Assembly (NCBI GenBank): GCA_023853785.1
Contig: JAJIRX010000500.1
Coordinates: 558,001 to 622,000, forward strand
Direction of reading: 5' to 3'
DNA length: 64,000 nucleotides
From: Psilocybe azurescens
Lineage: Eukaryota > Basidiomycota > Agaricomycetes > Agaricales > Agrocybaceae
Below, in pieces: positions 1 through 11,953 of the stretch. Every line of letters begins with the position of its first letter. Positions within the stretch are counted from its first letter, which is position 1. A program made the position numbers and the translations under genes. The notes beneath the pieces are model-generated. The model had not been told where the DNA came from and made no database searches. It saw only the letters and a program-made list of their open reading frames with translations.

Positions 1-3000
1 TAATCAATACAAATTATTTATCTTACATTTATTTGACCAGCGAGACCAATCTCAAAATCAAGGAAGCATCGCCACATACTGCCCCCCCTGACTAACCCGA
101 CCTTGATAAACTCTCTACATGGCTCCCTAAGATCTGAGCAGCCTAACAACTCATTATACACGTATGAAGGGACCTTGGATCTCATTTCTGATAGTGGTGT
201 TCCAAAGCAGATACCTCTAGGTCCTGACCAGGTCTTATTGCGTGGGGCACAGCTACGAAATACACCTTGGGTATACGGTCTCACTGTTTTCACTGGTCAT
301 GAAACGAAGTTAATGCGGAATGCAACGTGAGAGCATGGCAAACATATTCTTGTCTCAATACTAATCTGATTCAACAGTGCGGCCCCTGTCAAACGAACTG
401 CTGTTGAAAGGCAGGTGAACGCGCAAATCGTATTTCTCTTCATACTTTTGCTTGCGCTTTCGCTTGGTTCGACGGTTGGGAGTAGTATCAGGACATGGTT
501 CTTCTCAAGTTCGCAGTGGTATCTATTTGAGACTTCTTCTCTCACTGGTCGAGGTGAGCATTACAATTGTCGATTCGGTGCAAGTGGACGCTGATATAAC
601 TGTTTATAGCGAAAGGCTTCATTGAAGGTTTGTTGCTTATTTCTATGTTCCAACTCTGCTGACTTACCTGCCTCAAGACATCTTAACTTTCATCATTCTA
701 TACAACAATCTCATCCCTATATCTTTAATTGTCACCATGGAAGTCGTAAAATATCAGCAGGCCCAACTCATTAATTCTGACTTGGATATGTATTATGCCC
801 GAACCGACACCCCAGCACTTTGCCGCACATCTTCGTTGGTGGAAGAACTAGGACAAATCGAATACGTATTCAGCGACAAAACCGGAACATTGACATGTAA
901 CGAGATGGAATTCCGATGCTGCAGTATAGCTGGCAATGCCTATGCAGATGTCGTTGACGAAACTAAGCGAGAAGGAGAGGATGGGAGAAGAGGATGGAGA
1001 ACGTTCGCCGAAATGAGGGATAACTTGAACGACACCGATAATCCCTTTGTTGATCAACCATTGTCTCCCAGTAACCCTCAGGAACAAGAGAAACAGATCA
1101 TCAGAGAGTTTCTTACATTGCTGGCCGTTTGCCATACTGTTATTCCAGAAGTTGTAGACGGGAAGATGGTCTATCAAGCTTCCAGTCCAGACGAGGCTGC
1201 TCTGGTAGCCGGTGCTGAGCAACTTGGCTACCAGTTTCATGTCAGTGTTATAATTGATGTTGTATGAAACTTGGCTAACATCTTTATCCAGACTCGAAAG
1301 CCTAAATCTGTCTTTGTGAATATTCGGGGTCAATCACAAGAATTCGAAGTCTTAAAAGTTTGTGAGTTTAACTCAACACGCAAACGGATGTCAACGGTCG
1401 TGAGGTGTTCAGACGGGACAATCAAGCTTTACACGAAGGGCGCCGACACGGTTATTTTAGAGCGTTTAAGCCGGAATCAACCTTACACAGAAGCCACTCT
1501 TTCACACCTCGAGGTCCGTCCCATGCTTCTACTATTCTTCATCCTCTCACACAAAGTCAATAGGACTATGCTACCGAAGGTCTTCGAACTCTATGCATTG
1601 CCTATCGCGACATCTCGGAGGCAGAATATCAACAATGGGAAACTATTTATAACCAAGCCGCGGCCACTATCAATGGGCGTGGAGATGCACTGGACGAAGC
1701 GGCTGAGTTGATCGAAAAGGATCTGTTTCTTTTGGGTGCTACTGCAATTGAAGATAAGTTGCAAGACGGCGTGCCAGATACTATTCACACGTTGCAGATG
1801 GCCGGCATCAAGGTAATGCATAACATTTTCAAGCCCATTTGTTGTCACTTGTTAATCATGGAGTGTAGGTGTGGGTTCTGACTGGCGATAGGCAAGAAAC
1901 CGCCATCAACATTGGAATGTCGTGTCGGCTGATATCGGAGTCCATGAATTTGGTGAACATTTGCTCTCTGTCGGTTCAGGAAATAGTGATCCTCATACGG
2001 CATTAGGTTATCGTCAACGAAGAAAACGCTCATGACACTGAAGAATTCTTAACGAAACGGCTATCCGCTATTAAAAACCAAAGAAGTAGCGGAGAACTTG
2101 AAGATCTCGCTCTCATTATTGGTGAACATTATTTTTGTATTGTTTCTCACCTTCCCTAAACCAAATTATTAGATGGAAAGAGTCTAGGCTTCGCTCTCGA
2201 AAAGAGTCTTTCTAAAATATTCTTGGAATTGGCGATTATGTGCAAGGCTGTAATCTGCTGTAGGAATAACGGCCTGCTGCATGTATAATTCTGAGACTAA
2301 TAACACCGCTTTCTAGGTCGTGTATCTCCGTTGCAAAAAGCGTTGGTTGTCAAGCTAGTGAAGAAAAACCAAAAGGCCATTCTTCTCGCTATTGGCGACG
2401 GTGCTAACGATGTAAGCATGATTCAAGCAGCTCATGTTGGTGTCGGTATATCTGGTGTGGAGGTATGTCTTTCGTATATTTCCATGGCATACTTAACCAA
2501 CCAAACGTCAGGGTCTGCAAGCTGCTCGTTCAGCTGATATCGCTATATCCCAATTTCGATATTTGAAGAAGCTTTTGCTTGTCCACGGGGCTTGGAGCTA
2601 CAGGAGACTCTCCAAGCTTATTCTGTGTAAGTTGCCCGCCTTACAACTTCTGCTACAATAATTTTGATATCCCTTTTAGATTCCTTCTACAAAAACATTG
2701 TGCTTTATATGACTCAGTTTTGGGTATGTCCGGAGTAACTTTGTGCATTGACGATTACCGACCGTGACATCCACCTATAGTACTCTTTCTTCAACAATTT
2801 CTCTGGACAAATTGCCTACGAATCTTGGACACTTACTTTTTACAATGTCGTGTTTACTGTACTCCCGCCTCTCGTCATCGGTGTATTTGATCAGTTCGTT
2901 TCAGCAAGATTTTTGGACCGATACCCTCAACTTTATACTCTTGGCCAGAAAAATGAATTCTTCACCAAAACTTCGTTCTGGCTTTGGGTTGGCAACGCAC

Positions 3001-3887
3001 TTTATCATTCCCTTGTACGCTCTTCCTATGTTTTTATATCATTTCACATTACTAAAACTTTCCAAGATTTTGTATGGGTTCTCTGTCATTCTTTTCTGGG
3101 GCGATCTCAAATTGGCCGATGGTTTGGATTCCGGTCATTGGTTCTGGGGAACCACGCTGTATCTAGCCGTGCTGCTGACGGTGTTGGGCAAGGCTGCCCT
3201 CATATCTGAGTAAGCATGATTATTTGATAGCAGGTACTTGATTTGCTTATTTAAGCTTGGAACAGTATCTGGACGAAGTACACTGTAGCAGGTATGCGCC
3301 CTCGTAAATTTAGCACGTTAAAAATTAACGTTCTACCATAGCAATCCCTGGATCCTTTGTCGTTACCATGTTGTTCCTGCCTCTATATGCTGTTGTTGCG
3401 CCCGCAATAGGATTTTCCACCGAATACCAGGGCATAGTTCCCCGTCTGTGGGGAAGCGGCGTGTTTTACTTTGTTCTCATTCTAGTCCCTCTCTTTTGTC
3501 TAGTTCGCGACTTTGCATGGAAATAGTAAGCTTCATTTCTTTATCATCTTGAACATAGGATTGACACTTTGATCAGTTATCGTAGAACATATATGCCATC
3601 ATCATATCACATAGTCCAAGAACTTCAAAAATACAATATTCCTGATTATAGGCCAAGACAAGAACAGTTAGTCACTCGTTTTTTTATAGTTCTCGTTGCC
3701 CAGTGTTCAAACCTCTGCCAAAATTAGGTTCCAAAAGGCTATCAAGAAAGTTCGCGCAACTCAACGGATGCGACGGAATCGAGGTTTCGCCTTTAGCCAG
3801 ACCGAGAACTCGGGTAAGCAGGATCAGGCCAAACTCATACGCGCGTACGACACATCAAAGACCAGTGCACGACCTTCTGGATATTAG
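1..3887 (+). CDS. DRS2: Drs2/ATP8A-type P4-ATPase lipid flippase, 3' part (5' end outside window)
   Basis: Partial multi-exon gene; the N-terminus lies before base 1. P4-ATPases flip phospholipids, mainly phosphatidylserine, from the lumenal to the cytosolic leaflet of Golgi/endosomal membranes. In order I see the cytosolic loop ending in [16 protein letters not shown], a TM pair, the phosphorylation motif DKTGTLT (about base 875), nucleotide-binding segments ([17 protein letters not shown]), the hinge motif [11 protein letters not shown] (about 2394), then C-terminal TM helices. The tail carries RGFAFSQTE (about 3780-3815), the conserved C-terminal motif of Drs2 relatives, which separates it from Dnf and Neo1 types. 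Introns are short, for example 3017-3068. A C7 run at 82-88 breaks the frame just before the conserved [12 protein letters not shown] segment. The clade call rests on the tail motif; the P4 class is certain. Confidence 0.93.
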
Positions 3888-4694
3888 ACTTTGGGCTGCG
3901 GTTTCGCAAGCAGGACATTGTATTTATAGTACATGCAAATTAATCCTATTTTCATAATCATTTGTAATTTCAACGCGTTAATTCGTGACTGACAAGAGAG
4001 GTCAAGATCGAATCGAAAGCTAAAAATTACTGTCTCGAAGCATTGAGGATGCCAAATCATATGTGAGTCGCAAACAGTAGTCCCCGAGTCGGCTACAGGG
4101 GGTATCACTGCCGTCGAGCTGAGATTTGCCTACTTGTCATGTAGTCCGAGGCTCAGGTAAGTAAGTAATATCATTTTTAGTTCCATGACTGTAACTACAG
4201 TTGGGTTGAAAATGATCAATCCAGGATGACATCTGTCGTAGGTTGATATCCTCAATGAGTTTGAGTTTCAACAATGCATCCCATAGATGTCGGGGCGAGG
4301 CGGGAGAATGGTCGTGGTCTGGGATGTTCTATGAGCGTTCTAGTGACCTCTAGAGAGACCTAGAGGAGTGTGTAGTACTGAGGGCGCCCAAGCTGTTCGC
4401 TGCGGCCACAGTGCCTTTGTTTCCTTGGGAATAAACATGGTGCGGAATGAACTATAAAACAACCATCGGCAGTTACCGCAATCGGCCTTGACAACAAAAT
4501 CATTGATTCAAAGAACAAGTAATCTGTCTTCACACAGCTTATATAGTTCAAAGGTCCATATCCTGTTTTCTCTTGCTTGTGCCCATCCGAGACTGTGTCT
4601 CACCTCTTTTTTTCTCTTTTTTCTCTTCTAATTTCGCTCTCTTTCTTTCTAACACTCCTTCCATTGCACTTTAGAGCGTCAGGAACGCCTTGTC
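3888..4694. other. Intergenic region between flippase and NoxR
   Basis: About 800 bp without a convincing coding exon. The first part should hold the flippase 3' UTR. The last 100 bp are strongly pyrimidine-rich (see separate entry) and look like the NoxR promoter. Short open frames here have no recognisable similarity and no splice structure. Confidence 0.6.
4599..4662 (+). promoter_or_regulatory. CT-rich promoter block upstream of NoxR
   Basis: A long run of C and T, almost free of purines, ends about 30 bp before the NoxR ATG at 4695. Such pyrimidine blocks commonly precede transcription starts in filamentous fungi. Inference from composition and position only. Confidence 0.4.
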
Positions 4695-6806
4695 ATGTCT
4701 CTCAAAGCAGAACTCGAAACTTGGGCGGCTGCCCTGAAAGCTTATGATGAGGAGGACTTTGAGAAATCACTAGAACTCTTTACAGTGCGTCTGTCCATAT
4801 GTGGGGTCTTTGTATCTAAGCTCATTTCGTTCGATCAAGCAAATCGCGGACTCGTCCAAAATTCTTACAAATATGGGTCTTATCTATGCGACCCTTGGTG
4901 AACATGAAGCTGCAGTAGAGCGCTTCATCGAGGCAACCAATCTGGATCAATACCTGGCCGTTGCGTGCGTATTTCCTTTAGATGCCTCTGTACGTGTGAT
5001 CAGGGTTGATATCGGACATCTTCAGTTACTTCCAGTGTGGGGTTTCCAACTTTTTACTCGGACGCTACGAACTTGCTACCAAGGATTTTGAGGAAGCATT
5101 GCTATATCTTCGAGGCAATCAAGCCATGTGAGTTTGAATGTCTTTATTTCGTTCAATATCATCGCTAATAAACCCCAGTAATTATGAGCAGCTAGGGCTT
5201 AAATTCCGACTATTCTCCGCTGAGGTCCTCTTCAATAAGGGACTCTCTCAAATATACATGGGCCGCGCTCAGGATGGCCTTGCAGATATGGAAGAGGCGA
5301 GGAAAGACAAGGCTACGGACGAGCATAATGTCATTGACGACGCAATCCAAGACCGCGGGGAAGGCTACACCGTATTTAGCATTGTCAGTCCTGATGGTTG
5401 CATCATTCTAGTCGCTGCTGACATTTGCATAGCCCGTCGGTGTTCTCTACCGTCCTTCGGAAAAGAAACTCAAGAACTCCGTGACAAGAGATTACATGGG
5501 GAAAGCAGTGAGTTTCTTATCACGATGTCGCAATGACTGTATCCTTGATATCCACATCTTCAGAAACTTGTTGCGTCAAGTGATGCAAGTGACATCGTTA
5601 CTGAGTTCTCTGGTTCCGCTCGCTTGAAAGCTGGCATCTCTCCAGCAGGACTATACCTGGACAGACCAGATCTGTTGAATGCACCATCTGCAAATAGCAA
5701 TCTTCTTCGAAGTGCTACTGTACCTCCAGTGATGTCCGCTATGAGTAAATTTTAAACGCAAAAGCTTTGTGCCCGGTTTCTGACCAACATCCATAGAACC
5801 CGCCGAAGGTCCCAAGTCTGCTGGTGTAGAGCGGTCCAAAACTACACCGGGCCCAGCGATGGGCAGAGAAGGTGGAATGAACAGTCGACAACAATCTCCT
5901 CGAGAGGCGTTGTCACCGGGCATTTCTAGGAGTAATACTCAAATTACCCCTGCTCGTGCTTCGCCCAACGCAGCCATCGGCGGTCCCGTTCGTGGCTTGA
6001 GTGTTCGTAGACCAGGCGCTTCTCCAGGCAATCCAAATCCAAACTCCCCGGCTGCTCCCGCCAAAGGTACGATTTCAGCGTACCAATTGAAGATCTACGT
6101 ACTCACTAAACTGAATAGATGCAAATCCTCGTATGACTGAATTCTACGAGGATTATATCGACGCCTACGGCGGGGAGGATACCGCTCCACTTGCTCCAGC
6201 GAATCAGGGAGGCGGTGCAGACAGAGTTGGTGCTTGGGCGCGTACTAATGCAAATCCCAATTATGTGCCCAATTCGCAGTCGCTGAATGCACCACTTGGT
6301 CGTACTGGTTCAAGAAGTGCTCCTGGGAGTCAATATGCGCCGAGCTCTTATGGCGGTACTGGATCCATAAGAAGAAAGAATACGAGAAGGACTACTCGTA
6401 CTCCGAGTCGTATTCAGAGCACTTATGAAGAGGAAGAGGAAGGATATGTCAGCGGAGAATACGAAGACGGACCTTTCGAACTTACCCTCATCCGTGTCAA
6501 GGTACGCCTTTTTTATTTTCAAGTACAGCTTTATCTGACTGTGAGTTGTCTGAACAGTTGCATTACCAAGATGACATTCGAGGCATGACATTGTCGCCTG
6601 ATCTCTCATTCTCGGAGTTTATGGATAAAGTCACTGGCAAGTTCGGAAAGACCTCTAATGCCCTCGGTCTGAAGTTCAAAGATGAAGACGGTGGGAAGGT
6701 CACGCTTCGCGACGAATCCGACTATGAACTTGCTATCGAGACTGCTCGCGAGAGTTCGAAAGGAAAGTCGGAGGGCAAGCTGGAGATTTGGTGTACAGAT
6801 CTGTGA
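4695..6806 (+). CDS. noxR: NoxR, p67phox-like regulator of fungal NADPH oxidase
   Basis: Cytosolic activator of Nox1/NoxA-type NADPH oxidase, acting with Rac. The spliced product starts MSLKAELETWAAALKAYDEE, then N-terminal TPR repeats (GLIYATLGEHEAAVERF, GVSNFLLGRYELATKDFEEA, LFNKGLSQIYMGRAQDGLAD), then the conserved stretch around VGVLYRPSEKKLKNS that corresponds to the p67phox activation region. A long Ser/Pro/Asn-rich linker follows, and a C-terminal PB1 domain (about 6555-6800, ending EGKLEIWCTDL) that would bind a PB1 partner. At least seven short introns, among them about 4783-4845, 5127-5178 and 6501-6558. The frame is intact throughout, unlike many neighbours. TPR plus activation region plus PB1 is diagnostic of NoxR. 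Confidence 0.93.
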
Positions 6807-7231
6807 TATGTATTTCCTAATGTTCTCTTTATAAAGGGCAAGGATACCCAGTGGAGAGGGCTCTTTTTACTACATCTTACATGTTATTTTTATCTGCCTC
6901 GAGAATTTCCTAGCTTTCTTTTTAATGCTGGAATCATTCTTTTGTGCAAGCTATATTTGTATGTACCAACACAATAATTATTTGGATGGATGGCACAGGA
7001 TAAAGACACAATTCAAAAGAGTATCTGACGGGAAAGCCATTGAAGGAAAGCATCTGTTCTACCTCAAGCGAACGTTAACATGCTGACATAAGCTGTGCTT
7101 GATTGGACTGAAGAGTGACTTTTTTCTGAAGACTCCTTTAAGTTGCTCTAACAACATTCGTAATAAGCCCCTAGCAGGGAGGCCAGTTAGAGCACTCACT
7201 CTCCAAACGATTCATTTATCTTGCAGCCACT
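6807..7231. other. Intergenic region, NoxR 3' UTR and Pxr1 promoter
   Basis: About 425 bp, AT-rich in its first half. No coding exon, repeat or RNA gene recognised. Confidence 0.6.
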
Positions 7232-8797
7232 ATGGGTCTCTCCGGTAGAAAAGTCAAGCAGCGTATCCCCAATGATCCTCGAAATTTGTCTTGGGCGGAT
7301 GGTGTGTCCGCATTCTGATTGATAATGAATAGCGTCTTTCTGAACAGCTGTATTTTTACAAATACATAGATGCTGCTAGGTTCGGCTCGAATTACCTTTC
7401 AAAATTTGGATGGGACGCATCGAAAGGTCTTGGAGCTGGCGGGGACGGAATGAAATCTCACATCAAAGTCTCGCATAAGCTCGACATGTTGGGCATCGGT
7501 GCCGGCCACACGAAGGACCCTAATGGCATTGCATGGAAGCAAAACAAGGATTTCGAAAACTTGTTGAGGCGTTTGAATGAGAACATCGCCGCAGAGAAAG
7601 CAGCCGCCGGAGAAGACGATGATGGTGATGAGAGTGAGTTGTCGGAGGACGATGAAACAGCTCAGGACGAGAAGAAAAAGAAAAGGAAACGCAAACAGAC
7701 GGAAGAGGGTAGTTCTGAACATATCAAAAAGAAGAAAAAAGGAGGTCAAGGTTGAAGAAAGAAGCGAACATGCGGAGTCTTTGGTTGCAAAATCTGTGGA
7801 AGTCGTTGAAGAGGTCACAGTCGAAGTGCAGAAGAGGCCTATCATCCCTCGCCATAGAGCGTGCGTCCGACTCAACCTATTGAATTCTATGATTTAACTA
7901 AATCCTTCTATGCAGACATCGCGCCCGTGCCATAGCCGCAAAAAATATCTCATCGAAGTCTGCTGCCCACATTTCTGAGATTTTGGGAGTCGCACCAAAT
8001 CCTGCTTCTGTTGTGGAAGAAATGGCTCAAGTTAAACTCACTTCTGTCATGGACACCGACGCCCTTGGAGTCGACAAGATCACAACATCGACAAAAAGCG
8101 TAGCCGATTATTTCAAGGACAAACTCCTTGCACGCACGCCTCAAGTCAACGACTTCGCTGCACCTTCGTCGTCGAACAGCACCATGGACGAAGATGAGGC
8201 TTACATGGCTCCTCGGATGGGTCTCGGCGCCTCTCGTTTCCAGATGCAAGCTCACTCTGAAGTTAAGGTAGAAGAGGCTACACAGAGGATGGGTTTGTCA
8301 AAATTCTCTTCGCTCATGTCGTCGTCTTTCCTCGCCTCTGCTTCCTCCTTCTCGTCATTTGTTACCCCAAAAGTTGAGAATGACGAGAGCATGGGACATA
8401 TCTCGAATGTTGATTCGGAACCTTTGAAGGAGAAGGAAAAGAAAAAATCGAAGAAGAGATCCAAGGATGTCGTCGAACAAGAACAAGGCGTAGAGCAGAA
8501 GGACGATAAGAAGAAGAAAAAGAAAAGATAAGAAAGGGAAGAACAAGGAGATGTCGGCCAACGAGGTTGCTAACGCGGACAAAGACACGGACGGCGATGA
8601 AAGGAAGAAGAAATCCAAAAGGCAAAAACCGTGGAATCCATAGAGGAGTCCGAAGATCCCAAAATCGAACAAGGCGACATCGAATCACGGCCGCCCAGAA
8701 AGGAGAAACGAACAAGAAAAAAAAGAAAAAGGTAGACGAGGACGGCAAGAAATCGCGGAAAGACAAGAAAGGGCATAGGACAAGCGAGGAGTCATAG
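7232..8797 (+). CDS. PXR1: PINX1/Pxr1 G-patch nucleolar protein (frame broken several times)
   Basis: Pxr1 (Gno1) activates the Prp43 helicase in rRNA/snoRNA processing and its human homologue PINX1 inhibits telomerase. Exon 1 (7232-7301) gives MGLSGRKVKQRIPNDPRNLS, and after the intron 7302-7369 the G-patch continues with SKFGWDASKGLGAGGDGM. The second conserved block (PIIPRHRAHRARAIAAKNIS) spans an intron at 7862-7917 and fixes the frame there. The C-terminus is lysine-rich, as in the family. The frame changes at an A6 run (7735-7740) between the two conserved blocks and again three times in the Lys tail (about 8517-8526, 8623-8627, 8717-8730). Without repair the tail stops at 8531; with repair it reaches a stop at 8797. 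Tail end uncertain. Confidence 0.88.
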
Positions 8798-8894
8798 GTT
8801 ACTTAGATGTTCCCTAGAACATGCCATACAACACCTTATACCATTTGTCAATCTCGTGAAAATCAGCGTATCATTATTTCGGAATTAATAGAAA

Positions 8895-10450
8895 TTATTC
8901 CATGTCGTTGACTTTGTCTGTCTTGAGGGGTTTGCTATCGACTACAGCATCATCGGAGGCGTGACTACATCGGTAATATTCTAATGCTTGCACAACCTCG
9001 GGTATAACATCTTTGTGAACGTTCTTTCCCATAAAATATCCAAATGCTCGTAGGTGTGTAGCGCTTTCGCTACAGTGTGGTCGGGCAGCTGAGCCAACAT
9101 TGTTTCGATATGCACGAGACTGTCGCGGTCCCCGTAGAGAAGGACGATTGGGGTTACGATGTTACGTGTGGGGAAGCGAGCCGGTCGGTAAGAACTGACG
9201 GATGTTCGTACAACAGGCGACAGAACGTCATCGTCGTACATTTGGAAGGCAGCATTCCGCATGATCTGGAACCAGTGGACTACGGACTTGACGGAGGCGA
9301 ATGAATACAAGTGGGCATATGCTGCGATTTTCTGTTCCGTGGATATATTATGACTGTGCCAGTTGAATAGCCAGATTAAAGAACGGTCGATCATGCTGGC
9401 AAAAATGGGTGGGTATAAGATGGATTGCCACATTGTAGCCGATGATAGAATAGATTTGCGGCCGAAAAAGAGAAAGAGTAGGGTTGGGCTTGAATGAAGA
9501 AAGTGATGAACTTTACAATGCACCACAGAAGAGGTGAATAGACTTACGACGCTTTCATGAGCCCGTCAACAATAGGAGCAGAAAGACCCGGCGGGCTCAT
9601 GGCAGGCGCCAAGGCGATGAATACATTAACCTTTTCGTTGAGGGCTGGATGTATGCTTAGAGCTGCGAATGCCTGAGCAGTTCCTTGACTGAAACCAACG
9701 TAACTCAATTTTTCGGCCTTAGTAACCTCAAGAATGTGATTGATAGAGTCCGGGATATCGTGCCATGCGAAATCGTCCATGCTGCATTTGAGAAATCAGA
9801 TGTCAGGCAATTTTTGAGATCAGACGCAACGAACCTGAAGTCCCAAAACTTGCTCGAATTGGGTCCATGGTGTAATGATTTTTTGGAATACTTATTCCCT
9901 CTGTTACGTGAAATTGAGTATGTAGGTCGAAAAGTTCGGAGTGCTCCACACCTGTTATTCCCAAGCCAGACGTCGTATCCCTGCTCAGCAAGAACAAACG
10001 GCAGAGCGCGCTCAGCGTCCGTCAAGCATACCCAAACCTCACTATTCATAAGAAGCCCATGGTGAAGATAGACCACGGGTTTCCCTGTGCTACTCCCTGG
10101 GTTTGTTTTCTTCTGACCCATCTTCGACGGCAGGCGGTGCAACCCTAACAGGTAGCCGTCCTTGGTCAAAACGACGTGTTCTTCATGGGTGTATCCATAT
10201 ATATTGCAGAGCTCTCCAAAATCCCTGGCGTTGAGAATACGATCCCCCGATTTCTTCTCCTCTGAGCGATGCTTTGGTCTCTCAGACGCACGATTGAAAA
10301 GAGCTCTTGACCGCCGATAGAACCAATTGATGACCGGCTTTGGTAGACAGACGATTATTATTTGTAGAAGGGACTCGAAAGCAAGAAATAAGAAACCAAA
10401 ATGAGTGCTCCGTAGTCGCGAAAAGAAAGTCGTCCGAGTACTGGGACCAT
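8895..10450 (-). CDS. AB-hydrolase-1 lipase of the steryl ester hydrolase / lysosomal acid lipase family
   Basis: Membrane-anchored lipase related to Tgl1/Yeh1 and acid lipases, which hydrolyse steryl esters or triacylglycerol. The model begins at the ATG at 10450 with a short cytosolic stretch and one TM helix, then LPKPVINWFYRRS, the lid-type segment YGYTHEEHVVLTKDGYLLGL, the oxyanion region VVYLHHGLLMNS, nucleophile elbow GFSQG (about 9690), the acid region VLLYGDRDSLV and the catalytic histidine in YEHLD. Introns near 9930-9980, 9785-9837 and 9485-9542. Two frame breaks: one within the TM helix near 10382 and one near 9027-9030 (T4 run on the coding strand). After the second repair the tail reads KDVIPEVVQALEYY and stops at 8895; unrepaired it stops at 8981. 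Shares a 106-bp intergenic region with the next gene. Confidence 0.85.
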
Positions 10451-10556
10451 AACGTGTATGATGAGTTAAGAGGAAAGGCGTCTGTTGCAGCTGATATTTG
10501 TAGCAGCCGCAGTTGATCAGAGCGCCCCAACAACCCCAATCTGGGGTTAGGGCTCC
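10451..10556. promoter_or_regulatory. Short divergent promoter, lipase / SGNH-like gene
   Basis: Only 106 bp separate the two start codons on opposite strands, so regulatory sequence must be shared or overlap the coding regions. No specific factor site recognised. Confidence 0.45.
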
Positions 10557-11912
10557 ATGACATCAACCACCAGAAAACGGAAAACTCTCTTGCCTCTCTT
10601 GTTGCTCTTTCTCCTTATATTCCTCTACCGCCCTCGTGATGATCTCAAAAAGCTCTCGACAATGTTATTGACGAGTTAGCTTTGCTTACTCTCAGTGAAA
10701 TAGCCAACCTTACGAGGGGTTTGGGCTCCAGGCTGACATCAAATCCCTGCAAGCGTGAATGGATCCTGCCTCCTGGTCAGGACTGGCCAACTTTGAATCC
10801 TAAGGAAAATTGCAGTATAGTACTTGAAGGGAAGCCCTCTTTGGAAATATGCCATCTCATCTCCGGCAAAAGATTGCTCTTTGTCGGCCCAGACACAACT
10901 TACCATCTTCATTCGCTCTGGCTTGGCAGTCTTGAATCTAATGAAAAACGCTCCCACCGTTGTCTAGGTCGCGACTATTGCACTTTCCACCACATATGTC
11001 GCCCACCAGCTTCAACAGACAGTGAGGACTTGGAGGAACTCTCTGGAAGGAAGAAGAAACTACCTCAACGCAGTACTCTGCTGGCACACAATTCCTCGCT
11101 CCTCCAATATGCTCTTTCGACCACTCTATATGTATCGCTCGACAAGCGAGATGCCGCATACAGCTATCCGACTGTCGACACCCAAACCAGAATCCGCACA
11201 TCGAATACTTTTTGGCTTCGACAGGCAAGGAAATCTGATATTATCATCATGAATCGCGGGCCCGTGCCTGCTCCCGCTTCCACGTATCCCATTGGAGACT
11301 GGACTTTCGCTCAAATTTTGTGCAGAAATGTCAATTATCTTAGTCTCAGCTCCTGTGATTATGACTTGGAGCACCTCTTGGCCAATGCCGCGATACATGC
11401 AACCATCGACTCATTCTTGCCTGGAGTTCTGCGTACTCTTCATGTCATGTCTATTGATCGGGATATAACAGATTCTCTGATTTTCTGGCACGGTAGCTGG
11501 TTTATACAACCTCTATGTGCAAAAACAGGACTCCCAAAAGGGTTTCCATTGCTTCGTGACATATATTCGAACAGCAAGGTCGACGGATTTATTGACTCGT
11601 GGAGTTTATACTACAACTCGCAAGGTATGCATGGAATTGTATTAAACTGCAAATGCACTTCATTTAGAACCTTCAGTATACATTCATGATCGCCTTTTAC
11701 CAAGAATTTTAGCACTCTACAACATCACATACGTATCATTGGCAATTCCTGGCTATCCTGGACGTTCACATATGCGATTCTTCCGAAAGGACCCAGCACC
11801 GAAGCCACACCAAATAAAAGATTGTATCAGACATCCTTGGCCTAGATTCGCTGAAGATATATTAGACAGGGTGTTTTTCAGTGATATGATATCTCTTTTG
11901 GCCCGCGTTTAA
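10557..11912 (+). CDS. Type II membrane protein with SGNH/PC-esterase-like fold (fungal family)
   Basis: The ATG at 10557 opens a basic N-terminus followed by one hydrophobic signal-anchor helix (LLPLLLLFLLIFLYRP). The lumenal part has GKRLLFVGPDTTYHLHSLWL, matching block I of the PC-esterase/CAS1-type SGNH families (GDS-like serine position), then SDIIIMNRGP and the C-terminal block KDCIRHPWPR with the Asp-x-x-His type pair. Intron 11625-11667 links the main exon to the C-terminal exon that ends at 11912. A missing A in the A5 run 10647-10651 separates the anchor from the catalytic part; one more A gives continuous DDLKKALDNVIDELALLTLS. The family probably acts on acylated glycans in the secretory pathway; substrate unknown. 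Fold call moderate. Confidence 0.72.
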
Positions 11913-11953
11913 ATGACTGGGTATTCTGCAATAACCAGCTCATAGCACAATAG

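Noticed and set aside
8355..8776. Minus-strand open frames rich in Phe/Leu/Ser
   Set aside because: Reverse complement of the Lys-rich Pxr1 tail; the apparent hydrophobic protein is an artefact of AAG/GAA repeats.
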